30,678 bases of DNA from DATGMP01 sp035293565 (lineage in GTDB: Bacteria; Pseudomonadota; Alphaproteobacteria; BOG-932; Roseiterribacteraceae), in contig DATGMP010000015.1 of assembly GCA_035293565.1 (NCBI GenBank), positions 1-30,678 of the forward strand, written 5' to 3'. Below the pieces are notes generated by a model. It was not told the DNA's origin. It ran no database searches and was given only the letters and a program-made list of their open reading frames with translations. The position numbers were made by a program, and so were the translations under genes. Positions 22,217-30,678 of this stretch are shown one piece after another. The stretch's first letter is position 1. The number at the start of each line of letters is the position of its first letter.

Positions 22217-22248
22217 AATGGCCGCCGGCGTCTTTGACGACGGCCATT
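22217..22248 (-). terminator. Hairpin downstream of the second integrase
   Basis: AATGGCCG (22217-22224) and CGGCCATT (22241-22248) form a perfect 8-bp stem with an inner CGTC-TTT-GACG stem, about 20 bp past the integrase stop on its strand. There is no U run, so it is only a possible terminator. Confidence 0.4.
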
Positions 22249-22268
22249 TCGCAGAAGCATCGCTTGTT

Positions 22269-23534
22269 TTAGCGGTCGTTATGGCTCTTCCCGGAGGCGC
22301 CATGCATCGGCACCACGTTGGCGCCGGTTCTGTTCGACTCGCATTGCTTCGCCCAGGCATCCATGAGTTGGCGCCGCTGTTGGAATAGATTTCCCCGCCC
22401 GTAAGCCGCTTCGACCTTGGCGCCGACCGTATGGGCAAGCGCCATTTCGGTAACCTCGCGCGGGAAATCCGTTCGCTGCGTTGCCCAATCGAGGAAGGTC
22501 GAGCGGAATCCGTGCACGGTGAGATCCGAGCGCTTCATGCGCCGAAGCAGCATCAAGAGCGCCATGCCGGAAAGCGGCTCCTCGCTTTTCCCGCCGGGGA
22601 AGACGAAATCTCCGTTTCGGATCTCGCTCATCCGCCTCAGGATCGCGCGCGCCGGTTTGGAGAGCGGAACTCGGTGCTCACGACCGTCCTTGATCCGTTC
22701 GCCCGGAATGGTCCAGATCCTCTCCACCAGATCGATCTCGCTCCATCGTGCGCCGGTCACCTCGGCCGTCCTGGTCGCGGTCAGGACCGCAAATTCCAAT
22801 GCCGCGGCCGACACGCCGTGCTGATCGCGCAGCCTCGCCATGAACACGCCGATATCGGCGTAGGGCAGTGCGCGATGATGCTCCACGGGCCGGACCATCG
22901 ATCGCTTCGGCAACAGGTTTTCGAGCTGGCCTCGCCAGCGTGCCGGGTTATCTCCTCGCCTCAATCCGCGCGCAATCGCCCAATCGAGAATCGCCTCGAT
23001 GCGGCCGCGCACTCTGCTTGCCGTTTCGGTCTTTTCCGCCCAGATCGGCTCGATCACTTTCATGACGAGCCCGACGTCGATCGACTGGACGGAAACTTTA
23101 CCGAGGATCGGGTACGCGTAGTCCTCAAGAGTGGCGCTCCACTGCGCGGCGTGCTTGGCGCTGCGCCATCCTGGCCTATGTGCCTCGATATAAGCCTCGG
23201 CACATTCTGCGAAGGTGATGGAGCTCGCGGCCTCGAGCTGCGCCCTTCTTCGCTCGAGGCGTCGCGCCTCGATCGGGTCTATTCCGTCAAGGCGCAGCTT
23301 CCGGCATTCCAGCGCCTTCTGCCGCGCGTCGGCGAGCCCTACCGTATGAAGCGGGCCCAATCCCATCTCGCGCGTTCGGCCGTTCAGCGTGAAGCGATAT
23401 ATCCACGATTTCGTGACGCCGCCTTTCCCATCGTCGGAGACTTGCAGGTAAAGGCCTCCGCCATCGGCGTACATGCCCGCAACCGTTGCTTTCGAAACTT
23501 CCCTTGTGCTGAGCCTTGCGATTGCTCTCGCCAT
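22269..23534 (-). CDS. Second P4-type tyrosine integrase, orphan
   Basis: A 421-aa integrase similar in sequence and domain order to the one at 14367-15602: an N-terminal DUF4102-like domain (GMYADGGGLYLQVSDDG ... TREMGLGPLHTVGLADARQ), the core-binding AEAYIEAHRPGW, and the catalytic Arg (TATRTAEVTGARW), HGFR, His (ALAHTVGAK) and Tyr (VEAAYGRGNLF). ATG 23534 is a natural start. No HTH, replication or packaging genes accompany it, so it looks like what is left of another tRNA-Ser or neighbouring element, or the right-hand member of a once larger island. I find no copy of the 14-bp tRNA repeat to its right. Confidence 0.9.
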   Translation of the reverse strand: MARAIARLSTREVSKATVAGMYADGGGLYLQVSDDGKGGVTKSWIYRFTLNGRTREMGLGPLHTVGLADARQKALECRKLRLDGIDPIEARRLERRRAQLEAASSITFAECAEAYIEAHRPGWRSAKHAAQWSATLEDYAYPILGKVSVQSIDVGLVMKVIEPIWAEKTETASRVRGRIEAILDWAIARGLRRGDNPARWRGQLENLLPKRSMVRPVEHHRALPYADIGVFMARLRDQHGVSAAALEFAVLTATRTAEVTGARWSEIDLVERIWTIPGERIKDGREHRVPLSKPARAILRRMSEIRNGDFVFPGGKSEEPLSGMALLMLLRRMKRSDLTVHGFRSTFLDWATQRTDFPREVTEMALAHTVGAKVEAAYGRGNLFQQRRQLMDAWAKQCESNRTGANVVPMHGASGKSHNDR

Positions 23535-23825
23535 CTCTCCGCCTAACTCTTCCTACCTGCTTTTCTACCCACATTCCGACTGTGAATTGTGGCGAACATT
23601 TGCGAACTATATCTGACCACCAGGCGCAAAAAACCGCGAATATCTGCCGTTCTTCGGTCCTTTGTAAACGACCGCGAATGCCGGTCAGTTCGGCACCCGA
23701 TCGGCTCTCTCCCGCGGCAAAAAACGCCTCGTTTCCGCTGAATTTGCCGGCAACGACACGGTTTGGAGGGGATTTTCTGGCACAACTTGGCGTTCACTTC
23801 CAAGCTTATGTCGAGGTGACGCGCC
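23535..23825. other. Integrase upstream region and probable island edge
   Basis: This 290-bp gap holds no supported gene. Just before the integrase start, GCGAAC occurs twice about 10 bp apart (around 23595 and 23605), possibly integrase binding sites. The island's right boundary probably lies here, because genes beyond look like ordinary chromosome, but no tRNA-derived repeat marks it. Confidence 0.4.
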
Positions 23826-24113
23826 GTGATAGCAGAGCCGGAGGACAAGACTGCGGGACCGGTCAGGACGACCTGGCGCGTGGAGGCTGTTTTGCGGCGC
23901 CTCGACCGGACGATCGCCCAGGCAGAAGAGAGACTGCGCCGCGGCGCGCCCGGCGAATTGCGCTCGCTGACCCAGTTGAAGCGGCAGCGTACCGAGCTCA
24001 ACCTCCTCCTCGTCGCGAGGCGAATCGAGGTCAAGAAACAGCTCGTGAGTCTTCAACGATGGCGCGATGGCTTCGGTGCGGGTCGCGACATCCTGCGCGA
24101 TACCGGCAGCTAG
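23826..24113 (+). CDS. Small coiled-coil protein
   Basis: 95 codons starting at GTG 23826. The core, RRLDRTIAQAEERLRRGAPGELRSLTQLKRQRTELNLLLVARR, is a charged helix with heptad-like leucines, consistent with a short coiled coil. No family recognised, and the ribosome-binding site is weak. It reads as a small conserved-type chromosomal gene but could be spurious. Confidence 0.5.
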   Translation: MIAEPEDKTAGPVRTTWRVEAVLRRLDRTIAQAEERLRRGAPGELRSLTQLKRQRTELNLLLVARRIEVKKQLVSLQRWRDGFGAGRDILRDTGS

Positions 24114-24205
24114 GTTTGCGACCCGAAGCTTGCGGCCTTTTCCTCGGGTGAAATATAGTCGCGAATGATCCGGGCCTGCTGTCAGGCAGACGATTCCGGC
24201 TAGGT

Positions 24206-24883
24206 ATGGTTGCGTCGTTTCTGAACTGGTTCATCAATTTTCCTGCCGCCGTCGCCGTCGCGCTGCTATGCGCCTCGTCCGCTTTCATGCCCGCGGCCGC
24301 CGCGCAGCAAGAGTATCGCTATCGGATCAGACATCCCTTCTTCGGCACCGTCGGCACCTACACCAACATCGTGAAGCAGAATGGCGAGGATACCGAGGTC
24401 GATACCGAACTCCACGCCGTCGCCAGCCTGATCGGCATCGTCTTCTATCGCCAGGATTCGCACCGGGTCGAGCATTGGCATGGCGACCGGCTGATCTCCT
24501 TCGACGGAACGACGGTGGAGAATGGCGAGAAGATTCTTGTACATGGCGAAGCGAAGGGCAAAGACGGCTTCGTCATCACCTCGCCCTTCGGCACCGTTGT
24601 GGCGCCGGCCGATGTCTATCCCGAGAATCCCCGGAAGGGCATGGTCTGGAAGAGCAGCTCGGTGATGATCATGTCCACCAAGGACGGCGAGCTCTATCCC
24701 GCAAAAGTGAGCGAGAGCATGGGTAAGCCGGATTTCTGGCCGCCCGCCGCGCCGATGCTTCGCCAGTTCGTCATCGCCGATGGCGATCGGCGCAAATATG
24801 TGTGGGCGGACGATCGCGGCGTGCCCGTCGCCTTCCGCACCTTCGAGCAGGGATCGGCGATCGACTTCGTGCTCGTACCGTAA
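24206..24883 (+). CDS. DUF6134 family exported protein
   Basis: A 225-aa protein with a signal peptide (FPAAVAVALLCASSAFMPAAAAQQ). The mature part has the DUF6134 pattern: FFGTVGTYTNIVKQNG, VFYRQDSHRVEHWHGDRLISFDGTTVENG and an SPFGTVVAPADVYPENPRKGMVWKSS segment. These beta-rich periplasmic or secreted proteins have no established function. It is convergent with the FecR/DUF6600 gene, with three bases between the stops. Confidence 0.8.
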   Translation: MVASFLNWFINFPAAVAVALLCASSAFMPAAAAQQEYRYRIRHPFFGTVGTYTNIVKQNGEDTEVDTELHAVASLIGIVFYRQDSHRVEHWHGDRLISFDGTTVENGEKILVHGEAKGKDGFVITSPFGTVVAPADVYPENPRKGMVWKSSSVMIMSTKDGELYPAKVSESMGKPDFWPPAAPMLRQFVIADGDRRKYVWADDRGVPVAFRTFEQGSAIDFVLVP

Positions 24884-24886
24884 GCG

Positions 24887-26791
24887 CTACTGATTGTTCG
24901 GCTTGTGCTCGTTGCCTGGATGCGCCTGCGGATTCGGCGGATGGGCGGCCTCTTTCGGTGGCGCCTTGGGTGCCGCCGACTCTGGATGCGGCGCCGCCGG
25001 CGCACGCACCCAGCCCGAGGGGGTCGGCGCGAGCCTGGTCTGCTGCACCGGCCGCTGAACGACGGCAGCAGGCGGCTTCGGTGCGGCGGGTGGGTTGCTG
25101 GCGGGCGGCGCCTTGGGCGGAGTAGCCGCGGCCTGATGCGGCGGCGCCGCCGGGCCAGGTGCAGGCGCGCTCGGAGGCGCAGCCCGCGGCGGCGTATGGG
25201 CGGCGCTCAGATCCTTGGCCGGTGCGTTCGGCGCGGCAGGCGGAGCAGGCGCCGTCGGCGGCTTTGGCGAAGCAATGTTCGCATTTCGCGGCGCGGCGGG
25301 CGGCGCTGTCCTCGCCCGCAAGCTCGGCCCAGGCGCTTTCGGCACGGAGGGCTCCGCGACGGCGGCATGCGTGCTCGCCGGCGCTTGCACCGGCACAGGC
25401 TTGGCCGCCACCGTCGCCGGCGCGTTCGGCCGGGGCAGCAATGTCTGCGCCGCGGCGGGTTGTGCGACGCCGGCCTTTGCCGCGGGTGTCGGCTGAAGAT
25501 GAGCGACCGACGGCGCCACCTGGACCTGCGCAAGCTGCTCACGCGGCACGGCGACGGTGGCCTTTTGGACAGGGGCTGCGCGGGTGAACGCGGCCGCGGG
25601 CACCACGGTCGCCGCTTGCTGGTTGACGAACTTGTTGACCACCACCGTCTTCGTCACGGTCACGTTGGTGATGTTGTTGATGACGGTGCGGTTCACATTC
25701 GTGACATTGACGTTGCGCACATACTCGACACTGGTCCGGTAATAGGGGTGATACACCTCGGAAGGCGCGAGCGGGACCCAGCCGACCGCCGCAAGCGCCG
25801 CACCGGTCGAGATGGTGACGCCCCAGCCGGCGCCGCCGACGAAGGCGACGAGTGCCGGCGCGTAGACCGGACGCGGGACCACCGTACCGGGGACCCATGC
25901 CCAGCGGTCGTTGATCACGACCCAGCGGCCGTAATGGAAGGGCGTGAATCCCCAAGGCGCGTCATCGATCCAGGTCCAACCCCAGGGCGCAACATAGGCC
26001 CAATGACCGTAGCGATAGGGAGCCCAACCCGCCTCCACGGTGGTCGGATACCAGACCGCGCCATAGGTGGGATCGGTGTTCCAGCGGCCGTTGCTGTCGA
26101 GGTCGCTATAGCCCGTCTCCTCGGGCGAGACATAACGTGATGCCTCCACCGCCGCCTCGCGCCGCTCGCGCGTCAGCGCCCAATCATCGAAGGGTGTCGC
26201 ATTGCCTTCGCTGAGCGTGAAGCTCGGGGGATCGCCAGCGATGACCGCCGTCTCGCCGGATAGAATTTCCAGCACGGAACGTGGTCCGTTGGTGGTTGCC
26301 CTTCCCTCGAGAACCGTGACTTCGGTCCGGTCGGGTGGCGCATTGCCGTCGGGTTGGCCGGCATCGATGTGGTAGCTGCCGGGCTGCACGAGATCGAGCT
26401 CGCCCCGCGGCGTCAGCACCTGCACGCCGCCCGGCGGCATGGTCCTGAGATGCACGTTGACGACACCCTGATCGACCTGTAGCCGCGTCGCGCCGTCGTC
26501 GAGGGCGACGATATCGAGCAGCGTCGTCCCATCCATGCGAATCTCGCTCGAGCCCACCTGAATCTCGACACGAGCATCGGGTTCGGTCCAGAAGGACTCG
26601 CCGGCGGTCACGGGATAATTGAGTGTCGCGGGCGACCATTGATCCTGATCCGGGGTGCGAAACGATGCCACGCCTTCCATGTAGCTCAAGCGCCCGACGC
26701 GTCCCGGCGGATCGGCAAAGGCCGCCGCTGAGCCGATCAGAAGCGCGGCGCAGGCCGAGATGAGCTTGAGCGACATGGTTCCTACCGGCAT
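24887..26791 (-). CDS. FecR-like / DUF6600 exported protein with proline-alanine-rich tail
   Basis: About 634 aa from ATG 26791, which has AAAGGA eight bases upstream. A signal peptide (ISACAALLIGSAAAFA) is followed by a FecR-like beta domain at about 35-200 (EGVASFRTPDQDQWSPATLNYPVTAGESFWTE; VEIQVGSSEIRMDG). A DUF6600 region rich in Trp, Tyr and Pro comes next (YGHWAYVAPWGWTWIDDAPWGFTPFHYGRW), then an Asn/Val-rich segment (VRNVNVTNVNRTVINNITNV), and the last ~220 residues are Pro/Ala-rich and low complexity. Proteins of this kind are thought to sit in the envelope. Function is unknown. Confidence 0.85.
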   Translation of the reverse strand: MPVGTMSLKLISACAALLIGSAAAFADPPGRVGRLSYMEGVASFRTPDQDQWSPATLNYPVTAGESFWTEPDARVEIQVGSSEIRMDGTTLLDIVALDDGATRLQVDQGVVNVHLRTMPPGGVQVLTPRGELDLVQPGSYHIDAGQPDGNAPPDRTEVTVLEGRATTNGPRSVLEILSGETAVIAGDPPSFTLSEGNATPFDDWALTRERREAAVEASRYVSPEETGYSDLDSNGRWNTDPTYGAVWYPTTVEAGWAPYRYGHWAYVAPWGWTWIDDAPWGFTPFHYGRWVVINDRWAWVPGTVVPRPVYAPALVAFVGGAGWGVTISTGAALAAVGWVPLAPSEVYHPYYRTSVEYVRNVNVTNVNRTVINNITNVTVTKTVVVNKFVNQQAATVVPAAAFTRAAPVQKATVAVPREQLAQVQVAPSVAHLQPTPAAKAGVAQPAAAQTLLPRPNAPATVAAKPVPVQAPASTHAAVAEPSVPKAPGPSLRARTAPPAAPRNANIASPKPPTAPAPPAAPNAPAKDLSAAHTPPRAAPPSAPAPGPAAPPHQAAATPPKAPPASNPPAAPKPPAAVVQRPVQQTRLAPTPSGWVRAPAAPHPESAAPKAPPKEAAHPPNPQAHPGNEHKPNNQ

Positions 26792-26832
26792 GGTCAAATC
26801 CTTTTGCGACCCGCGATGAGCGCGTCAATATG

Positions 26833-26860
26833 GCTCACACTCCTTTCGGGGGGTGTGAGC
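26833..26860 (-). terminator. Hairpin after the ABC transporter operon
   Basis: GCTCACAC (26833-26840) pairs with GTGTGAGC (26853-26860), extending inward to about 11 bp. It lies between the ABC ATPase stop and the FecR-like gene on the same strand. No U run follows, so termination would have to be weak or factor-assisted. Confidence 0.45.
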
Positions 26861-26915
26861 GATCTGTGAGATCACGGATACAACGGGCGAGTCCGGAAAA
26901 AATGCCGGAGCGCGA

Positions 26916-28412
26916 TCAATGGATCGCGGCATACATGATTTTTTCTTCCGTCGCCTCGAAGGCGGAGTATTCCTCGACCACCTTGCCCTGACGGCTGACC
27001 AGGATGCGATCGGACAGCGCCATGATCTCGGGCAAGTAGGACGAAATCACCACCACCGCCTTCCCCTCATCGGCCAAGCGATTGATGAGCTGATGAATTT
27101 CGGCAATCGCTCCGACATCGACGCCGCGCGTCGGCTCGTCGAAAATGATGAGTTCCGGCTCCTGCACCAGCGATTTCGCGATCACGACCTTTTGCTGGTT
27201 GCCGCCGCTGAGCTCGACGGCTTTAACGTCCCGGCCGATGGCCCTGATGTTCAGCCGCTTGATCCAGGTCTCGCCCGCCTCCGCTTCCTCGCGCGCGGAT
27301 ATCAACGGCCGCCTTCGCCCGAGCTTGGCAAGCAGCCCCATATAGACGTTGCGCGCGATCGACATCGTCTCGAAGAAGCCTTCGAGCTTGCGGTCCTCCG
27401 TGACATAGACGATCCCGTCGCGCATCGCCGGCGCCGGGACGCGATAGCGGACGGGCTTGTCGTGCAACAGGATCTCGCCGCCATGGAAAAAATCGCGCTT
27501 GATGACGCCCGCCACCACCTTGAACGTCTCGGTGCGGCCCGCGCCGACAAGGCCGAAAATGCCGGTGATCTGGCCGGCGAAGATCGACAGCGAGTTGTTT
27601 TTCACCATCGCGGCCATGCGCAAATTCTGGATGGAGAGGACGCGCTTTCCGGCGGGACGGACGGAGTTCTTGCGGCGACCGTAGAGCGTTTGCGACAAAT
27701 CGCGCCCGACCATGGCCTGAACGATGCGCGCGCGGTCGAAATTGGCCGCTCGATCGGTGACGACGTGCTTGCCGTCGCGGAGCACGGTGATGCGATCGGC
27801 AATTTGCAACGCCTCTTCCAAGGCATGCGAGATGAAGATGACGGAGACGCCGCGTCTCTTGAGATCGAAGACGAGATCGAAGAAGTATTTCTTCTCTTCC
27901 GGCGTCAAGCTTGCTGTCGGCTCGTCGAAAATGATGACCTTGGCTCGATGCAGCACGGCGCGCGCGATCTCGACCATTTGCTTCTTCGCGGCGCCAAGCA
28001 GGCTCACCGTCGTGGTCGGGTCCACATCGAAATTGAGCGACTGCAAAAATTGCTGCGCGGCGATGTTGATGCCACGCACGCGATTGAAGAATTTTTCTTG
28101 GCCGAGAAAAAGATTCTGCGCCACGGTCATCGAGGGCACGAGGCTGTTCTCCTGGAACACCATGGCGATGCCGAGCTCGCGCGCATCGAGCGGTGTGCGC
28201 GGATGAACCTCCCGTCCCTCGATCAACAACTGGCCGGAGGTCAAGGTGACGACGCCGGCGATGATCTTGGTGAGCGTCGACTTTCCGGCGCCGTTCTCAC
28301 CGACCAGCGCATGAATTTCGCCGCGCTCGAGCGTGAAATCGACCCCTTCGATCGCGGGAACGCCGGCATAGGTCTTCGTTGCCCGCCGCAGCTCCAGGAT
28401 CGGCGTAGTCAT
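26916..28412 (-). CDS. Sugar ABC transporter, duplicated ATP-binding protein (RbsA/MglA type)
   Basis: A 498-aa protein from ATG 28412, which overlaps the upstream stop (ATGA). Two ABC domains: the first with Walker A GENGAGKST near residue 40 and Walker B VIIFDEPTAS; the second with the degenerate Walker A GLVGAGRTE, signature LSGGNQQK and Walker B LIIFDEPTRG. This is the standard pattern for ribose/galactose/arabinose-type importers, in which only the first Walker A is fully canonical. It energises uptake of a sugar or related compound across the inner membrane. The permease and binding protein are not in the window and presumably lie upstream. It is coupled to the two SMP-30-like genes, so the substrate may be a lactone-forming sugar or a related cyclic compound. 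Confidence 0.92.
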   Translation of the reverse strand: MTTPILELRRATKTYAGVPAIEGVDFTLERGEIHALVGENGAGKSTLTKIIAGVVTLTSGQLLIEGREVHPRTPLDARELGIAMVFQENSLVPSMTVAQNLFLGQEKFFNRVRGINIAAQQFLQSLNFDVDPTTTVSLLGAAKKQMVEIARAVLHRAKVIIFDEPTASLTPEEKKYFFDLVFDLKRRGVSVIFISHALEEALQIADRITVLRDGKHVVTDRAANFDRARIVQAMVGRDLSQTLYGRRKNSVRPAGKRVLSIQNLRMAAMVKNNSLSIFAGQITGIFGLVGAGRTETFKVVAGVIKRDFFHGGEILLHDKPVRYRVPAPAMRDGIVYVTEDRKLEGFFETMSIARNVYMGLLAKLGRRRPLISAREEAEAGETWIKRLNIRAIGRDVKAVELSGGNQQKVVIAKSLVQEPELIIFDEPTRGVDVGAIAEIHQLINRLADEGKAVVVISSYLPEIMALSDRILVSRQGKVVEEYSAFEATEEKIMYAAIH

Positions 28413-29506
28413 GCCTGCAAGCTCCGCTCCGCATCGGCGATCGACAGTTTGAGGATGCGCCGTGGTCCTTTTGCCAGGACGTAGAGATCTCCGGCGCACT
28501 CGACCGCCGCAACGACGCCGTGATTGTTGCCGTCGACCCGGCTATGCAGCGAGTAGCGCGGCAATCCTTCCGGTGTCAGGCGTATGACAAGCCCATAGGA
28601 GCGTGGCGGCGCCCAAGGCTTGACGATGCCCATCGTCTTGAGATGCGCACCTTGCATCGGCTCGAGATATGTGTTGCCGGAGCGAAGCGCGGGGGCCACC
28701 CAGTATTGCGGATCGATCTCGCGCATCATCCGCCTGCGGAAGGCCGGCTCGCGCAAGACGAACTCGACCAGCATCGTGCGCGCGATAAAGGCCGTGAGCC
28801 AGAAGCCGCCACCCGCCGCTGCGGCAATGCGCGAAGGATAGATCGGCAGGCGGTTCAAAACGGCCGTTCCGGACGCCTCTGCGCCGAACCGCATGACCCG
28901 ATGCCGCCAGCTCTCCGACACCCAAATCTCGCCGCCCGAAGTGCAGGCGCCGAAGGCGTAGGCCAGACCGCGCGCCCTCTCGCGCGCCTCACCGCTCCGG
29001 AGATCGAGTTCGACCACGCGGCCGGTTCGGCCGAGCTCCATGAGGTCGTGGCACCAGCGCTCATAAGGTTGAGTCTCGGAGCCATCGGTGACCACGAGCG
29101 CCCCGCCCGGTGTCACGCAGATCGCATTAACGGCATGAAATGGCTGGTCTCCGCCGGCGTTCCAACAACGCCCGTCATGCCTGCCACCGACAACGCGCAC
29201 CTCGCGGCCGTCAAGCGCGACCGCCATGCCGCCATCGGGGAGACAGGCGAGTGCCGTCACGGTCCGATCGAAACGAGCGGTCTCGGCGAATCCATCGGCC
29301 TCGTGGCGGAGAATGCGGACACCATCCGCCGCGAAAAGCGCGGTGCCGTCCGTCGCGAGATCTTCCGGCGCATCGAGTTCCGCAAGAGTGCCGGCGTTTT
29401 CGAGCAACTGGTTGGGCTTGAGCGCGCCGTCAAAGGGGGGAACGGTGATCGCCGCTTCGCCTCGTCCAAGAAAATTATCGACGATGCCGCGCAAGGCCGC
29501 GATCAC
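28409..29506 (-). CDS. SMP-30/strictosidine-synthase-like beta-propeller protein
   Basis: 365 aa from GTG 29506, whose GTGA overlaps the previous stop; the longer open frame upstream is antisense to that gene. It is a beta-propeller of the SMP-30/gluconolactonase type, with repeated motifs such as LAELDAPEDLATDGTALFAADG, AVNAICVTPGGALVVTDGSE, FGACTSGGEIWVSESWRHRVM and NNHGVVAAVECAGDLYVLAKG. Such enzymes hydrolyse lactones or related esters with a bound metal. It has no evident signal peptide, so probably acts in the cytoplasm. It shares the FRRRM segment (LREPAFRRRMMREIDP) with the gene upstream, so the two are diverged duplicates. Confidence 0.8.
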   Translation of the reverse strand: MIAALRGIVDNFLGRGEAAITVPPFDGALKPNQLLENAGTLAELDAPEDLATDGTALFAADGVRILRHEADGFAETARFDRTVTALACLPDGGMAVALDGREVRVVGGRHDGRCWNAGGDQPFHAVNAICVTPGGALVVTDGSETQPYERWCHDLMELGRTGRVVELDLRSGEARERARGLAYAFGACTSGGEIWVSESWRHRVMRFGAEASGTAVLNRLPIYPSRIAAAAGGGFWLTAFIARTMLVEFVLREPAFRRRMMREIDPQYWVAPALRSGNTYLEPMQGAHLKTMGIVKPWAPPRSYGLVIRLTPEGLPRYSLHSRVDGNNHGVVAAVECAGDLYVLAKGPRRILKLSIADAERSLQA

Positions 29507-30675
29507 GATCGCCGTCTCCAGCGCCGGTCGTATTGGACGAATTCGGGGTCCGCCTTCGGCAGCTTGTAGCGGCCGATGCGGTTGTTCATGACCCCGCCGA
29601 GATAAAGATAGCCGCGATGCTCGCGCATCGACGTGATCATCGGATGATTGACGCCGCCGAGATCCCAAAGTGATTCCAGCACCTCGCCCTTCTCATTGAA
29701 TTTGATGACGCACCCCGTGTTGATGTTCGGGAACAGCCATTCATCGACCGGCACGCGCTTGGCCATGCGGCGGCGAAAGCCCGGCATTCGCCAGGCAAGG
29801 TCGAGCGCCGGGCAGCGCATGCCGACCATGGCGAGCCAGTAATTGCCGTCGGATGCCAGATTGATGTTGTCGGGATAGCCCGGCAGATTGTCCATGACCA
29901 TCTCGATCTTGCCGGCTTTCGGTCCGTCGAACCAATAGCGCTTGACCGTGCAGCCCCAGGTCTCCGCGAACAGGATCGACTGCTCGTCGCTCGCCACGCA
30001 GATGCCGTTGGGGAATTTGAGATTGCGGATCACCGTGCGCGTCGTGTTGGTCTTGGGGTCGTAGCAGATGATGCGGCCATTGCCGCGCGCCTCCAACCCG
30101 TCGACCGGCCATTCATGCATCTCGTAGCGAATGGTCGCTTCGGAAAAGAAGATGCGTCCGTCGGGCGCAATGTCGAGATCGTCGGCAAGGCGCAAGCGGC
30201 TATCGTCGTTGACGGCGCGAAGACTCCGATTGGTCTCGTCGGTAGCTTTCTCGACCTTGCGATCCGGCGTGATCCGGTAAAGCCCCATGCCGCCGACACA
30301 GACATAGAGATTGTCGCTCCGGTCGAAGGCCATGCCGAGCGGCTGGCCGCCGATATGCGCATAGACCTCCATGCGCTCATAGTCCGGCGGGAAGAAGCGG
30401 ATGATATCGCCGTGGCGCGAGCCGGCAAAGAGATTGTCCTCGCGGTCGAGGATCACATCCTCCGGCGCCTCGATCCGCCCCAGCCCGATCGCCGTCACAT
30501 TCCGCAGCTTGTCATTGACGGCGAAGGCGGTGCCGCTGCCGGCGGCGGTGGACGGCGCCTTGGGCATGCCATGATAGGTGGGGCTGACATAGACCTTGCT
30601 GATGATGCGATGGCGGTTCTTGAGCCAGCGGATGTCGATCACCGCGGCGGTGACGAGGATGCCCGCGAGAATCAT
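29503..30675 (-). CDS. SMP-30/gluconolactonase-like protein with N-terminal membrane anchor
   Basis: 390 aa as seen, starting at an ATG three bases from the window edge; the true start may lie outside. A hydrophobic N-terminus (ILAGILVTAAVIDIRWL) is followed by a beta-propeller of the SMP-30/LRE or strictosidine-synthase-like type: APEDVILDREDNLFAGSRHG, GQPLGMAFDRSDNLYVCVG, LADDLDIAPDGRIFFSEATI, FPNGICVASDEQSILFAETW and LPGYPDNINLASDGNYWLAM. Acidic and Asn residues in these loops usually bind the metal. It probably acts on a lactone or ester in the periplasm or at the membrane. It is translationally coupled to the next SMP-30-like gene. Confidence 0.82.
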   Translation of the reverse strand: MILAGILVTAAVIDIRWLKNRHRIISKVYVSPTYHGMPKAPSTAAGSGTAFAVNDKLRNVTAIGLGRIEAPEDVILDREDNLFAGSRHGDIIRFFPPDYERMEVYAHIGGQPLGMAFDRSDNLYVCVGGMGLYRITPDRKVEKATDETNRSLRAVNDDSRLRLADDLDIAPDGRIFFSEATIRYEMHEWPVDGLEARGNGRIICYDPKTNTTRTVIRNLKFPNGICVASDEQSILFAETWGCTVKRYWFDGPKAGKIEMVMDNLPGYPDNINLASDGNYWLAMVGMRCPALDLAWRMPGFRRRMAKRVPVDEWLFPNINTGCVIKFNEKGEVLESLWDLGGVNHPMITSMREHRGYLYLGGVMNNRIGRYKLPKADPEFVQYDRRWRRRS

Positions 30676-30678
30676 GCG

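Noticed and set aside
26919..28484. A 521-codon plus-strand open frame
   Set aside because: It is antisense to the sugar ABC ATPase, which has all the expected motifs.

Overview
This is a high-GC alphaproteobacterial segment, most likely from a Hyphomicrobiales (Rhizobiales) relative. The evidence is the style of its P4-type integrases, the DUF1376 and DUF6600 proteins, and the paired SMP-30/sugar-ABC operon; no marker gene fixes the genus. About 23.5 kb is a mosaic of mobile elements stacked on one tRNA-Ser(UGA) gene, and the last 7 kb is ordinary chromosome.

Layout. (1) tRNA-Ser, 44-133. (2) Serine-recombinase cassette A, 134-6944: a large serine recombinase, a 72-aa acidic protein, and a restriction-modification cargo made of a ribbon-helix-helix regulator, two DNA methyltransferases and a PLD-fold nuclease. 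(3) A tyrosine-integrase element, 6945-15761, resembling a phage satellite or prophage remnant: integrase, excisionase-like HTH protein, DUF1376 replication-type protein, coiled-coil protein, TPR/glycosyltransferase-like protein and terminase-small-subunit-like protein, with a PDZ lipoprotein facing them. Its right end carries a 14-bp copy of the tRNA 3' end. (4) Serine-recombinase cassette B, 15762-22160, inserted at that 14-bp copy: a near-identical recombinase and 72-aa protein, but different cargo, namely a TumE/TumA-like toxin-antitoxin pair and a tandem-RHH gene with a partner broken by an IS1595-family element that carries passenger genes. (5) A lone second P4-type integrase, 22269-23534. 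(6) Chromosome: a small coiled-coil protein, a DUF6134 protein, a FecR/DUF6600 protein, and an operon of two SMP-30-like proteins and a duplicated-domain sugar ABC ATPase.

Main discovery candidate. The two cassettes share a 52-bp sequence at their right ends (6893-6944 and 22109-22160). Read on the minus strand it begins with TGGCGG, the same six bases at which each recombinase gene meets its left attachment site, it is in the same frame, and the similarity stops at a stop codon. Joining the two ends of either cassette, as in an excised circle, gives one continuous 551-codon recombinase ending in WRATTD(E/D)DEHYVYAIAL. On integration this tail is detached and left at the far end of the cassette, and the recombinase instead ends in residues read from the antisense of tRNA-Ser (WRMGWDSNPR) or of its scar (WRMGCPP). 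The attachment site therefore lies inside the recombinase gene, and integration swaps the protein's C-terminus. This describes a family of small cassettes of about 6.5 kb with exchangeable defence or toxin-antitoxin cargo that insert at tRNA-Ser 3' ends, including the scar left by another element.
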